A stretch of 64,000 nucleotides of DNA from Hydnum rufescens UP504 (Eukaryota; Basidiomycota; Agaricomycetes; Cantharellales; Hydnaceae): assembly GCA_014904985.1 (NCBI GenBank), contig MU129087.1, positions 1 through 64,000 on the forward strand, in the 5' to 3' direction. The position numbers were made by a program, and so were the translations under genes. The notes below the pieces were generated by a model, which was given only the letters and a program-made list of their open reading frames with translations, did no database searches and was not told where the DNA came from. This document shows positions 22,510 through 33,605 of the stretch, one piece after another; position 1 is the first letter of the stretch, and each line of letters opens with the position of its first letter.

Positions 22510-24930
22510 AATCAAGTCTTCTGGTATCCTGCTGATGCCAGCACAGAAATTCAGTGTCATGATCTGGCTCTCCTCCCATGTAGTGGAATAGTTTGGGCTG
22601 AATCCAATCCACAAAATGTCCAACCTGAAGTTTTGTGTTCCAGACAACCAAGATCTGATCATCAGGTGGTATATCCACCTGGAATTCATGAACAAGATGG
22701 ATCACATAGTTCTTGACAGCATTGAAATCCTCCAGTCAAATATGGGAATAGGCCAACTCAGGTCTAGAGGCCCAAGGTGCTTGAATGACATGCATAGTCT
22801 TTGGTTCAAGACCAAGTATTTGAAGAACAGAATTGACCATTCTGGGGGTTGCAGTGGCACTCAGGAGAAGAATCTGGACACTGAGTTCCACAAGATCACA
22901 GAGATGTTTGAAAGGACAAAATGTTCACCAGTTATAGATAAGATGTGCTTCATCAATAACAATCCACTGGAGCACACAGGGATAGGACCACAATTGTTAT
23001 CACATCAGGGTTGACCATAGCAGCAATCATGTAGGCATTGTTCTTCCCACCCCCAGTAGGGAGAATCCCAAAGACATGAGTATGTGGGACCAGACAGGCT
23101 GTCACAAGGTCTGATTGCTCCACAGAATGAAATTTTGCATTGTTCCCATGGAGACACCAAAGATGAAGGAGAGAGGCATGAGGAGGAATATATGTTGAGG
23201 GTGTGATAGTACTCTGAGCACCAGCTTGATGAGACATAAAAGAGGTGATTGAATTGAAAAAGGCAGGGAGGAGAGTGGACAATGCATTGTGCATTCCTTC
23301 TGAGAGTACACAACCCAGCTGTAACTGGGAAGACTAGGAAGTAATGATCAGTATATTGGAACCTCATGGAACAAAAAAACAACATACATTGTTACTCAAA
23401 ACTGTTGTCACAGATGAGGCACTTGGATGAGAGGGGAACAGTGAGACCAGGGGGATCTCAACACAAAGTGTGAAAGACTCAACAGATGTCCTCCAAAGTG
23501 CATTCAAAAGTCCCCAACAAGTCAGAAATGAGATCAGAATCCTGACCAGAGTGTTTGTCTGTAGAGGCACTGTGACCAAACCCTACATCAATCCCCATAT
23601 CCTCTAGGGGAGGATCAAGAACATCAATATCATGACCCTGGGGGTTGGTTGCTGTTGAGGTAAGAGCATGCAGTAAGAATTTGAGAATATGATGCCAAGC
23701 ATGAACATCAAGAGTAGTCTTGAGGTATTGAAAGGTCCAAGTACTCCAGTTCTTACTGAGCTGTCCTTCAGGCATAATATGACCATATGATACAAACATG
23801 CAGTGCTCATATTGGATGGATGCTGATCCATAGAGGAGTCAAGTGAGAAAGGTGGTTGCTGGATGAACAAGAGCCCCATATCTCAGGATACATTTGGAGA
23901 TAGCATGGGCAGGGGTGTGAACAATGACTTGGGATGAGTAGGTTTGCCATTGTGTCTTGTTATAATGAAAGACAAATTGGCTGACACCATGTTATGCCAC
24001 CACATTACACTGGACTTTGCCAGTGTTGGAGAAGAACAGCATTGCATTTGTTGTTCAGTTTGTTGAGGAGAATCAACAGTACCATAGATCACTTGCTGAA
24101 GAAGCTAGAGAGCAGACATAGATTAATATATTAAGAAAATGAATGGTAGATGCAACTCACCACCAGAAACTCTGCATCAAGTGTGAAAAATCACAAAATC
24201 TTGGCATGATCCCAGAGCCATTGGGGAGGATTTGATGGGACATGAGTGGTGAATTTCTCTTTCTCAACAAGATGCTGTAGGAGGTTATTTTCATGCCAAT
24301 CATACCCATTTCAAGTCTCAGTGAAGAGTGAATATCTAGGCTGTAGATTTGATACTTCATCCATCAGTCCAGACTCAGGTTGAGAAAGATCTATGTGTTT
24401 GGCAACCAGGGCCCCAAAGTCTTCAAATGAGTGGATAATCAACTTCTCCAGTTCCAATTCAGTTTCTTTCACAAGATCCTGGGCCATGGTCTTGATGTCT
24501 TCCAATTTGATGGGAATTCCATGATAGCATGTCACCACATGGATACCATGTAAGGTTCCCATCACTCTGGGCATAGTTAACTAGTCCACTGGTGATGGTG
24601 AGGTTGGTTCAGAGGAACAAATAGGGAATGTATGCAAAAGCCACTGGATGTCTCTTAGGAGAGGGGCCAAAGTAGAAGGAGGATGCCACAGGATTCTGGA
24701 ACCCAGAGAGATGCCCACAATGAACCATCCAAAGATATGAGGGGCCTGGCAATAGGAAACAACAGGCTGACTTGTGATGAGTGAAATAAGAAGTTGATCC
24801 AATCCCCCAAGATCACTTGGAAATTGACTGGCAGTCTGAGAAATGACTGGTGCAATGCCAATCATTTTGAGGGTGAAGTTGGCAAGAACTGCTTTATCCA
24901 CTGTGGACAGATGAATACCCAAAGAGCTGA
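22510..24930 (-). pseudogene. Second OrsD-RecQ-like helicase relic
   Basis: Reading from 24930 downward: a pre-helicase region (LHGIHVVTCYHGIPIKLEDI, then NLQPRYSLF), a canonical 56-nt intron at 24160-24105 (GTGAGT...CTCTAG), and a second middle block (GHIMPEGQLSKNWSTWTFQY). An acidic linker follows, then a Walker A motif (FGILPTGGGKN) at about 23060. The order matches the relic at 14206. Frames shift several times and stops are frequent; downstream of motif I the sequence erodes into the tandem at 22500. The solo LTR-C at 24938 abuts its upstream end. Confidence 0.65.
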
Positions 24931-24937
24931 GATCTGG

Positions 24938-25409
24938 TGTTACAAGTCATACTCTTAACCTTGATTATATATGTAGAATAACCAGGTCTATCATGCCATC
25001 ATGTGACCTTCCCCTTTACCACCATTGTGCCTTCCTTTCTTAGCATTTCCTATTATACACATTCCCTTCATTATTCAAACCTATCCCATTATTCAGAAAC
25101 CCTTTTTTATCTCCGGAGATATAAGTAGGTCCTTCCTGTACACTTGATCCTTAGAAGATCAAGAATATATTGTAAACTAATTGAATTCTACACTCATGCT
25201 CCCATTTATCACTTGTGACTCTCATCCCATCAAGCTCATATTAAGTCCTTGAGAAGCCAGTCTTCCTGGTCTTGCCCCTCATATGTACTTGTCTCTTGTG
25301 ACCTTACATAATCCTCACTTTGCAACTCTCATCAATCACATTAAGGGCTATCCTGTGCACTTGACCCAATTACCTAGTCACCCCCTCATCCTTTGCACAA
25401 CCCTTAACA
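24938..25409 (+). repeat. Solo LTR-C
   Basis: 472 bp from TGTTACAAGTC to CCCTTAACA, so TGTTA/TAACA ends. It contains a TATA-like agatataagtagg followed by ttagaagatcaagaatatat. Flanks tctgg and tcctgg are nearly alike, a possible 5-bp target duplication with one indel. No internal region lies on either side. CpG-depleted. Confidence 0.7.
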
Positions 25410-26230
25410 TCCTGGCTAGATGATCAAATGATGAATGCCAGCAGTTGAAGTAGAACCCTCTCATGACAATAATGAGTAGACAGGGCACTGGGGCATGCAA
25501 ATGGAGGGGTTAGATCATGGGAAAAGTCACTCAGACAGTGATATGAGCATCCTTGACACAGCCATAACAACTACAAGGACCACACACCTTCATGTACAAG
25601 TGACACTTGTCAACATTGCCTCAAGAAGATGGATCATGGCCAATTCAATGACCTTCATATATGACTGAACCCAGGACAAGAGGTTCTCAAAGTCAGAAAA
25701 GGTGGGACTGGTGTGGAAGGAATAACTGTCTAGTATCTGAAAACGCAAGTTTGAAAGTGCTCTGACCTTAGACCTTGATCAATGATCTGTTGGAGTGTTT
25801 AGGACAACCTTATCTTGCTACTGCCCAAAGATATTAAGGAAACTCAGTTGAAATGACTCCATTCAACAAACAAAATAAAAAGTTTTCTACATGTCAAAAA
25901 ATATGCTTATGTAACCAAGATTTGTAATCAAAAACCCGGACTCAAAAGTATGACAAAGCTATTTGTATGACTAAGCAAAAGATATGAGTCAGCCTGATTT
26001 AGTCATCTGAACATCCCACAACTGTGCCATTCCAAACATCACACAGACTTTGGTGCAGAAAAGTACACAGACATCCAAAAATACATATAAGGAATCAAAT
26101 TTTGTAGTTTTAGGTAGCTTTTAGATAAGACTCCCTTCAAAATAAAGTAGTTACAGACAAGAAATTCAAGTGGCCAAGTAACTGAAAGGTGTACTCAGAG
26201 CAACAACAAGAAGTTGTAGATAGTTGTAGG
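25410..26230. other. Anonymous stretch
   Basis: No frame, repeat or RNA gene recognised apart from scattered A/T-rich runs. CpG almost absent. Confidence 0.35.
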
Positions 26231-26293
26231 ACCCTCAGTGTAGGTGTTGCTAGATGTCTAAGCCCTGAATCATATGATAATAGGTTCAAGCCC
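26231..26293 (+). repeat. tRNA-derived sequence
   Basis: The order accctcagtgtaggtgttgc (A-box-like) then ggttcaagccc (box-B-like), about 43 nt apart, copies the layout of a tRNA gene. The first part recurs at 8823. No acceptor stem pairs, so this is a tRNA-derived repeat (possibly a SINE head) or a tRNA pseudogene. Confidence 0.35.
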
Positions 26294-26684
26294 ATAAAAG
26301 TTTAAAATCAGAAATAGCTTCTAAGTTTCAATTTGACAATTGTGATACAAGTAGTCCAGCTAGAGTCAGAAACATTATGTCATATCAGAGTCATCCATAT
26401 CATTTCTATACCTAGTAAGCCAATCAACCCATTGAGACTAACCTGAGCCCCTCCCATACCCTTTCATTCCCAATCCCTATAACCTTAGCCAACATCTGGT
26501 GGTGTTAGTAATTTCTGCAGAGCAATAAAGCATCTTCTACAAGTGGTGGTCCTTACAGGGGTAATCAATTCAAAACTCAGTCAACCTTTTGTCAACTAGA
26601 ACCTCTAGAATCTTCCAGAACCTATCTTCCATTCCCTTCCTTCCAAACACACTCCACGTACACTCTTAGACTCACACACCTACC
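26294..26684 (+). other. Leader of gag relic, possible LTR end and PBS
   Basis: The sequence cttctaca ends at 26541 and is followed by ag and TGGTGGTCCTT (from 26544). A CA end next to a TGG start resembles a U5/tRNA primer-binding-site junction. The gag-like frame begins 140 bp downstream. The 5' end of this putative LTR was not found. Confidence 0.35.
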
Positions 26685-27753
26685 ATGGCTACCCCAACTG
26701 CTAGACCAATGCCTAGGCCATCTGCCAAGGATGCTCCTTACTTCAAGGGCAAACAAATTGAAAGCTTTCTCACTGACTATGAAGCCTGCTGTGATGAAGC
26801 CCTGTATGATGATATCAAAAAATGTGAAAATTTAGCAAGGTATTGCAATGATGATGCCAGAGAACTAATTAAAAATCATCCAGAAGTAAAAGGAGGATCT
26901 TTGAAAGCCCTATCAGAGAGACTTTGTGACTTCTATGGTTTGAGTGACAGAAGGCAAAAGTATACTCAAGAAAGGTTGGCCAAGTTCTGCTACCATTCAA
27001 GATCCATCAAGAGTGAGGCAGACCTGGATGAATATTATCACAAATTTGTTACACAGGTACAACACCTTGCTAAGAAAGGTACAATTGCTGACAGAGATCG
27101 AGATGACCTGTTCTGGCAAGGAATCCCTTGATGACTGCAGAAGGTGGCATATCCAAACTTGTGAGAGACTAAAGGGTTTGATCCTACAAAACCACTGGAA
27201 TATTCTGCTGCTTACAAGTGTATCAAGCTGTGTGTTACTGAGGATCTTTACTACAATACAGGACACCTTCCCAAATCCAGCAGCAAGTTGTTGATAGCTC
27301 ACAAGAAGTCTAAAGCAAAAAAGTCTTATTACAAGCACAAATCAGATTCAGATTCCTCAAGCTCAAGTTCTTCAGACTCCTCAGATGATGAATCCCCAGC
27401 AAAGGAGCCAGAAAGTGACAGTGATAGTGAAGTCCCAGTATGAGCAACTACTTCTCCCAAAAAGGCAGTTGTGCATCATAAAGCACCAGTGATTCATACC
27501 ATTTCGAAATGTTGCTGATCAAGTAGGAGAGTTGGCCAGGTCATTTGATGAGATGAAGATCCACTTTGCTAGGTCCTTGCCCAATGATAACCCTCACCCC
27601 AACAGTAATCAAGTTCACCCACAAACTTCTAGTCCTGCTACATATCCAAACAACTACCCCCTTGGAATGCCTCAGAATCAGTACACAAATAAATCAGCAG
27701 AAGGATCAGGAAACAATTTGGTTTGCTGGTTCTGTGATAAAGTAAGAACTCAT
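26685..27753 (+). pseudogene. Gag-like relic of an LTR retrotransposon
   Basis: Starts ATG (MATPTARPMPRPSAKDAPYF). The first 148 codons are intact and resemble basidiomycete gypsy Gag: KGKQIESFLTDYEACC, RYCNDDARELIKNHPEV and LAKFCYHSRSIKSEADLDEY. After a TGA at 27129 the family continues in shifted frames: KPLEYSAAYKCIKLCVTEDL, then a Ser/Asp-rich linker. The last piece (27532-27753) ends in an incomplete zinc knuckle, CWFCDK. LTR-D begins exactly there, so the 3' part and pol are gone. Confidence 0.6.
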
Positions 27754-28207
27754 TGTTAGTTCCATCATATCTGAACTAAGGAATGGGGTGGAGCCAGGAG
27801 GTGGAGGAGGCTCTGGCTCTAATGGATTAGGCCAGTTAGAGGGACTAAGACCCTTCTGCCTTGCCTGGCAAGCCAGTAGCTCCTGGAGGGTTAATGTCTC
27901 TATACCCATAAGGGCAAAATAGGAAGGTTTAGCCATTAGGCTGGGGGTCACACAGTGTATAGTGTGTAATCTGTAAGTCTGCAGCTCCACGAGACAGACA
28001 GATGGTGATGGTAGAAAAGATACATTCCCCCAGGCATTGCCATGGCCTTTCCAATACAGCTTATGTAACTAAGGAAGACTATGGAAGTGAAGTGGCAATT
28101 CCTGGGGCAGCACCAAACTCCTCTGTAAGGAGAAGCTTTCCACCAGTTTAACTTGGAAGTTACTGTAAAATCAACAAATGGCTTAAGGGACTTTCACACC
28201 ACTAACA
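27754..28207 (-). repeat. LTR-D
   Basis: 454 bp with TGTTAGT...ACTAACA ends. On the minus strand the LTR start TGTTAGTGGTGTGAAAG is preceded by CTGGGGGGCAA (28208-28218), a good polypurine tract. It therefore looks like a 3' LTR of a minus-strand element whose body lies to the right. Flanks ctcat and ttgcc are not a target duplication. A fragment of the same family lies at 7328-7372. Confidence 0.65.
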
Positions 28208-28990
28208 TTGCCCCCCAGTCCCTTCAGCCATGAAGGGGTAGTTTTCCTATCAACCTTAGTCATTTCTCAGATGGCCTGACTTTTGGATGGTGGAGCTTTG
28301 GAGTGCAGCATTGCTGGTGAATGGGCCTGCCAGTCCTAGCCATGGAGTTGGAGGTGGGCAGGGTTGGGCATCAATTGTAGGGGCATCATGCAAGCCATGT
28401 AAGCTGGTTATCACAGGCATAACTGTAGATGGTGTGGTGGAACAGGTAGTGTCAAGACCCTCATGTGATTCTGAGGAGTTGGGATGGCAGAACAGGTGAT
28501 TTGTACTGAAGCTGTCATGAGGATGAGTGAAGACAGGAAATGATTCACTACTCTTGTGTTGGGGTATCTTTTCCCAACTGGCACCACATAGTGACTCAAG
28601 TTGCAAGACATTGCCGTTTAGACCTCAGTGAGACATTTTTGAAATGGAATTCAGGGTGGCCTGGGGTCCAAGTGCTTGCACAGGCTTGTATGACGATGTA
28701 GAGATAGCCTCGCCAGGACCATGCCACTCATGCCCTTGCACTGTCTTGCCAGAAGTTCAGGGTTCCAGTCATGTATCTTGCATTTGGTCCTTGGTTGAAC
28801 TAACAAGACATGCGAACTTGGGGCTTAGGGCACCCCTGGGATGTCGTAGCTCACCTGCGTCACCTGAATCGGACTGGTAGGGGCATGGCAGCATCAAATT
28901 GTGAGTCTTAGCCCCTGCTGGTTGACTTGAGTCATTGGGAGTGGGTACAGTGTTCAGTAGGGCAATTTTGAAATTGTAACTTGACATATG
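28208..28990 (-). other. Internal region next to LTR-D
   Basis: Begins with the polypurine tract on the minus strand. A 116-codon minus-strand frame (28606-28256) stops 50 bp before the tract, as the last frame of an element would. Its Ser/Pro/His-rich sequence has no motif I know. CpG content rises sharply from about 28600 on. Confidence 0.35.
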
Positions 28991-29842
28991 TCAAGGTGTT
29001 GAAGCCTCAATAGACATGGGCAGGCATTCCTTGAGTCTGGGCACCTGTTCCATTCCTCGATTCCCACGAGTCCTACAATTGGGTACAATCCCAGGACAGG
29101 ATATATCATTTTGTACGATGACTTCCATGATTACAATGGGATGGCAGATTTGACTGAATCCTGCAGTGGACTCAAGTGTTGTGGAAGTGAATGGATTAGG
29201 TATCTCATTTAGATGGGAGTTCTGAATGCTATCACAAGACTTGCTTGATTTGATCTTCAAGAGGCCAAGCCCCTTATTGACAGTTTCATTGTTTTGGTGT
29301 CCTGATTGTGTGACCCTTTGAGTCCTAGGTATCCGTTTTGGGGTATTCGAGTGTGCCAAATTAGACTGATAAGTCAACTTGAGCCTTACAGCTTCCTTCA
29401 GTATGTGGGCTATCCTTGACTGTCTGGTCATTTCCATGCAGGCTTGCCCATAACCTGCATCGTTCAAGAATTCACTGTAGTTGTAACAGAAGCTGGGTTT
29501 CTTTATCCATTTAGGCGAAAACAAAAGGTCTTTGTCAGGGCACTCAGGCTTGGTTCCTTGGCTGTGCATGACATCACCACCAGGATCAAATTGATGATAA
29601 CTTCGTAGTATCTGCACGTTTGTGAACAGGAACCCAGGCAGTGAGTGCCAGATGGGGTTTACCACCATGGTTGGAACAGATCCATCATTCTGTTTTGCCT
29701 TTGCCGATGGATTCAGGCACATCAGCAACCCCTGTTCATACCCTAGGTGACATTTCTTGTTGACACCCCCTGTTACAGAGTGTGGAGACTCCCTGGGCTC
29801 GTTCAATTGCAGAGGTGACTGTGTTGCAATGTCCTGTTTCAT
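28991..29842 (-). CDS. Unrecognised 283-residue frame
   Basis: The longest intact frame outside the complete retrotransposon. It starts ATG at 29842 and is exactly in frame with the HECT-like segment upstream, separated by one TGA (29845-29843). A single 390-codon frame with one stop is therefore possible. Composition is polar (Lys, Ser, Asn, Thr), with PFTSTTLESTAGFSQICHPI near the C-terminus. No domain recognised. CpG dinucleotides are retained, unlike most of the window, so it is either recent or protected. It could be part of a non-autonomous retroelement between LTR-D and LTR-C. Confidence 0.4.
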   Translation of the reverse strand: MKQDIATQSPLQLNEPRESPHSVTGGVNKKCHLGYEQGLLMCLNPSAKAKQNDGSVPTMVVNPIWHSLPGFLFTNVQILRSYHQFDPGGDVMHSQGTKPECPDKDLLFSPKWIKKPSFCYNYSEFLNDAGYGQACMEMTRQSRIAHILKEAVRLKLTYQSNLAHSNTPKRIPRTQRVTQSGHQNNETVNKGLGLLKIKSSKSCDSIQNSHLNEIPNPFTSTTLESTAGFSQICHPIVIMEVIVQNDISCPGIVPNCRTRGNRGMEQVPRLKECLPMSIEASTP

Positions 29843-30135
29843 TCATTGATAGTAGTTAGGAAGGTTCAAGACCTTAACCCAGATCCACTGACTAGACTTC
29901 TTCACGATGTCCCGTGGTATCATTTTGTATCCCTGACAATCCATGGGCTTTGTTTTATCAAAGGTATCGACAAGGTCTTGTGGGATAAGCTCGCTGAATC
30001 CAGACAGGAGGGTGTCAAGTTGTTGGCATATGCAACGCACGATATGGTACTCTATGATGGCCTTGAATAGGAGACCAATAGTGTTGTTTTCCAAAATCTG
30101 GTTCATGTCAAGAAGGAGGTTGGTATCCATACTCT
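29843..30135 (-). pseudogene. HECT ubiquitin-ligase fragment
   Basis: The minus-strand frame carries EYHIVRCICQQLDTLLSGFS followed by ELIPQDLVDTFD. This is the conserved HECT pattern of a WRI/YRI-type helix, then GF-ELIP-DLV--FDE, as in Rsp5/NEDD4 ligases. Upstream LDMNQILENNTIG resembles the W-LENDI segment and downstream CQGYKM resembles YRGY. Segments normally between them are missing and the catalytic Cys region is absent. It is a gene fragment, not an active E3. The first six residues of the open frame come from the adjacent LTR-C. Assignment by motif only. Confidence 0.45.
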
Positions 30136-30577
30136 TGTTACGAGTCATACTCATAACCTCACTTACGTACGCAGAATAACCAAACCAATCGCACCATCAC
30201 GTGACCTTCCCCTTGCTGCCATTGTGCCTTCCTCTTTCAGCATGTCCTATTATATACATCCCTCCTTTATCCATAAACCCTTTTGATCTCAAATAGTATA
30301 AGTAGTTACTTGATGTACACTCACTCTTTAGAAGATCAAGAATATATTGTCAACCAATTGAATTCCCCTCTCACGATCTCAGTTATCGCTTGTGACTCTC
30401 ACCTTAAAACCTTCACCTATTAAGTCTCAAGAAGCCAGTCTTCCTCATATGTACTTGTCTCTCGTGACTTACGTAATCCCCACTTCGCGACTCCCTCATC
30501 AATCACCTTAAGGGCATTTCCTTGTATTCGACTTGATTATGTCATTGTATCTTTTGCCTCAAGTACAACCCTTAACA
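30136..30577 (+). repeat. LTR-C, CpG-retaining copy
   Basis: 442 bp, TGTTACGAGTC to CCCTTAACA, colinear with 24938-25409. CpGs present here (ttacgtacgcagaa, catcacgtgacc, acttcgcgactc) read TG or CA in the older copy. Flanks actct and ggaac do not match, so this is not a simple solo-LTR insertion. The left junction truncates the HECT fragment. Confidence 0.7.
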
Positions 30578-31084
30578 GGAACATGTCATTAGCCTGGTGA
30601 CCCAGAAACAACTCAAAGGGCTGATGCACAAATACATTATTCTTGAGATACAGAGGGTGAGGGATGAAGTGATGGTTTGGATTCAGTTTGATCATTCAGC
30701 TAGGCTCTGCCCACTGACAGCATTGAGCCTGGCATTGATTTGGAGGGTGGATGATATGGTAATTTTAATCTGTTTGATAGACTTGTTACAGGAACTGACA
30801 AGGCATTTGCCCAGGTGAAGTACACCTCAACTGAGAGGCAACTGGGCATCAGGGGGATGCCCACCAAGGTCCTTGCCCATGCCACTTTTGAACATGGGCT
30901 GACATTGAGGGAGGTATCACAACTTGTTCAGGAAATGAGGGGGGCATCTCCACAGTACAGCCTTCTCAAGGCATGTGGTTTCTCATACTATCTGTATTGA
31001 GGTGCTAATGATATTATATCAGGAAAACTGTTATTGGCACTCATCCACTATCCAACACATTTTGACAGGGATGTATGGGGGAGT
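30578..31084 (+). other. Unrecognised coding-like fragment
   Basis: Two overlapping frames (30597-30818 and 30815-31000) could be one protein after a frameshift: KQLKGLMHKYIILEIQRVRD, then KYTSTERQLGIRGMPTKVLA and LREVSQLVQEM. It ends shortly before gtatgggggag and TGTTAGAAGAGGG at 31085. That junction would fit a polypurine tract and a 3' LTR, so this may be the tail of a retroelement ORF. Family unknown. Confidence 0.3.
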
Positions 31085-31480
31085 GTTAGAAGAGGGAAAG
31101 TTACACCATAGATGGCTTGGGCATGGGGGTAGAAAATGAATCCAACAACAGCTAGAAAACAAAGTTTAATCATATGTAGGAAAGTTTTACTTGTGGATAT
31201 AGAACTTAATTATGTAATCTTCCCAATATGGAAATTAATTATGTGATATTCCCAATATGGAAGTTGATTATGTAATACTACTAAATATAGAAATTGCTTA
31301 GATAATATATAAGTCAAGAAATCAATTATATGATATTTCCAAATAAGGAAATTGCTTATGTAAGCAGCTACCTGGGGTATACTACCTTTTATGGACACTT
31401 ATATAATATTGACTATATAACATGTGAGATAATCAATAAATAAACAAATAAATAAATGGCAGGATTGATGCATCCAAGTG
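31085..31480 (+). repeat. AT-rich LTR-like region with ~38-bp tandem
   Basis: Starts TGTTAGAAGAGGGAAAG after a short purine tract. From 31200 to 31365 it holds about five degenerate units (ttatgtaatcttcccaatat, ggaaattRattatgtgatatt). A TATA-like stretch and an AATAAATAAA tract follow. The units also appear, inverted, at 60898-61060. No LTR partner was found. Confidence 0.4.
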
Positions 31481-31590
31481 TGGAATACTTGTAACAGATG
31501 CAACCTGGGTGCAAAACTTACCATAAATGTCAGCTCAAGCTGTAACAAATTGCTGGCAAGTTACTGTAACTGGTGCAAATAGTTTACAGC

Positions 31591-31653
31591 ATGGGCTGAA
31601 TTAATCTCTTTCCTCTTTCTGTTTGTGGCTTCTACAGCAGTGTCACCCTGACA
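31591..31653 (+). repeat. LTR-A 3' end
   Basis: The last 63 bp (gaattaatctctttcctctt ... cagtgtcaccctgaca) match the U5 end of LTR-A. The upstream U3/R is a different sequence. It is directly followed by gaagattgaaac, the CpG-decayed form of the primer-binding site in the complete element. Confidence 0.65.
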
Positions 31654-31715
31654 GAAGATTGAAACTCATCTCCTTGACCCCACAAACATCTTCCTTATCC
31701 CTTCTACCTCTCCTC

Positions 31716-32880
31716 ATGGATGAAATTCCTGGTGATGCCTTCTCTGTCTTTTGTGCTGCTGGAGAAGGTCTTTGTCAAATGATGGAGGCACAACAACAAT
31801 GGTATGAGCAGTTGGAGCAACAGAACATTATACTCCAGAACCTAGTGACTTGCCTTCAGACTGATGCCTCTTCTCATGAAACCCTGATGGCTGAAGTTGA
31901 GGTGATCACCAAGGCTGCTGTTGAGAACCTCCCTGCTCCTGTCATTGAAGTTCCTCCTCCTCCTGCCACTACTCCTTCCATCTCTGCATGTCCCCTGCAG
32001 GCAGCTGATCCAGAGGTCTTTAGTGGTGATCAAAGGAAGGCTGATCCCTTCCTCTGCACTCTGAAACTTAACATTTCTATTCAACCCAACTCCTTTCCCA
32101 ATGACCAGACAAAGATCCTCTATGCCCTCTCCTACATGCAAGGAGGCAGTGCTGGTGAATGGGCTTCCAACTACACATGTGCTATCCTTGATGGTGATTC
32201 TCCCTTCCCTGATTGGGAAACCTTTTGCACCCACTTTGAGGCAGCCTTCAGGGATACAGACTGAGAGGCTCATGCCCATCAGCAACTCCATACCTTGAAG
32301 ATGACTCCAGGGATGACAGCTGAGGAGTATACAATGGCCTTTGAGGCCATATCTGGGAAGACAGGCTGTAATGATGGAGCCTTGATGGATGCTTATGAGC
32401 ATGGAGTGCTCCATAGCCTGGTTGAGAAGATACACCTCAACACCCTCCCTATGTCCCTTCAAGAATGGAAGAACAAGGCCACTCATATTGATAAGTTGTG
32501 GTATCATTTTAATGAACAGCACTCCTTCTCTCCAGCCAACCCTCACCAGGACATTCATCCAGGAACAATTCAACCATTCCACCCTCCCACCACTACTTCT
32601 CAAAGTACTCCAACCTCTTTCTGTCCTGCTGCTGTTGTGCCCTCTTCCTCTACTTATGAACCTATAGACATAGACTCCAATTGTTGTCAGAATAACCCTT
32701 GCTGAGTTGCTGGTCTGTGCTGGAATTGTAACAAACCCAGTCACATTGCCAGAGACTGTCCAGAGCCCCCATGCTCCTGCTCAGTCTGAGGTGCTCTGTT
32801 ATCTGAGCAAATGGAGGAAGTGGTAGAGAAAGTCCATGCTACTCTGGCACCCAAACGTGTTGAGGATGGAAATGAGGGTT
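31716..32880 (+). pseudogene. Old gag relic, LTR-A family
   Basis: Colinear in one frame with the gag at 37780: MDEIPGDAFSVF start, PFLCTLKLNISIQPNSFPND middle, and zinc knuckle CWNCNKPSHIARDC. Three in-frame TGAs (32262, 32703, 32787). The first and third sit where the younger copy has CGA, which is CpG-to-TpG decay. Virtually no CpG remains. At 32881 the gag is cut off by the inverted-duplication arm, so pol is absent. A young and a decayed state of the same gene can be compared directly. Confidence 0.85.
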
Positions 32881-32883
32881 ACA

Positions 32884-33397
32884 CTAAGCTGACACAACTG
32901 CTTACTAACCATGATCCATCAGTTTATGAATCCTGTGCATGTCACTCCACACAACTAAGCCCCAACTTCCATATGCACTCTCCTTAGCACTTCACCTCCA
33001 AGGCAGTGCACACATGGGTACCCCAAAGGTGTTGAAGGATTGTAGTGATGATGAAGGAGCAGGGATTGGGGGAGGAGTAAGGGGTGTCTGGATAGGTAAC
33101 TGTATTGACTCATGTTGGGGGAAAAATGATGGGGGGTGCTGACAAAGCCCCAGGTGCTGCCACTGATAAATTACCCCACCCCCAGCCAGCTGGGCTAGGC
33201 CCACTGACACAAGGGTGATAATAATAAGCATAATGCTGATACTTATGGCAAGGATGACAAGAACCCCATGACTGAGCTGGGGAAGAGAGGAGGCAAGAGC
33301 ATTCAAGGATATAGGCACCATATCATAAGATCAATGAAGAATGATAATTTGACAGGTGTCTCTGAGGGTGGGTGCAAATGTCAATCCATTCCTGACT
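32884..33397 (-). repeat. LTR-A fragment in duplication arm
   Basis: On the minus strand it begins near agtcaggaatgg (eroded TGTCAGGATC) and covers U3 to about LTR position 560. It carries the diverged U3 open frame. CpG-depleted and truncated before the TATA box. Confidence 0.7.
32992..33321 (-). CDS. U3-encoded membrane protein, old copy
   Basis: A 109-codon frame in the LTR-A U3, homologous to those at 36944 and 57670. It has a short N-terminus (MVPISLNALASSLPQLSHG), one strongly hydrophobic segment (VLVILAISISIMLIIITLVS), then QWQHLGLCQH, ESIQLPIQTP, a Pro-rich tail and FGVPMCALPW. Frame intact despite heavy decay of the surrounding LTR. Relative to 57670 it lacks several codons of the Pro-rich region without losing frame. 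Confidence 0.5.
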   Translation of the reverse strand: MVPISLNALASSLPQLSHGVLVILAISISIMLIIITLVSVGLAQLAGGGVIYQWQHLGLCQHPPSFFPQHESIQLPIQTPLTPPPIPAPSSSLQSFNTFGVPMCALPWR

Positions 33398-33605
33398 GTC
33401 TTGATGAACACCACCAGGATAAACAATTGTGTTTCAAGTCCACAAATGGGTCAAAGTCATAATGCAGAGCCTGGTCTGTGCATGAGGTATAGGGCATGAT
33501 GTCCCTGATGTTTCAGGTGTATCTAGCCTTACTGAGCAACCAGATATTCCTGTTGCTGATGCTGAGTGGGGTCATGTTTGTGATTTCCTCTCTTGGCTTC
33601 TCAGT

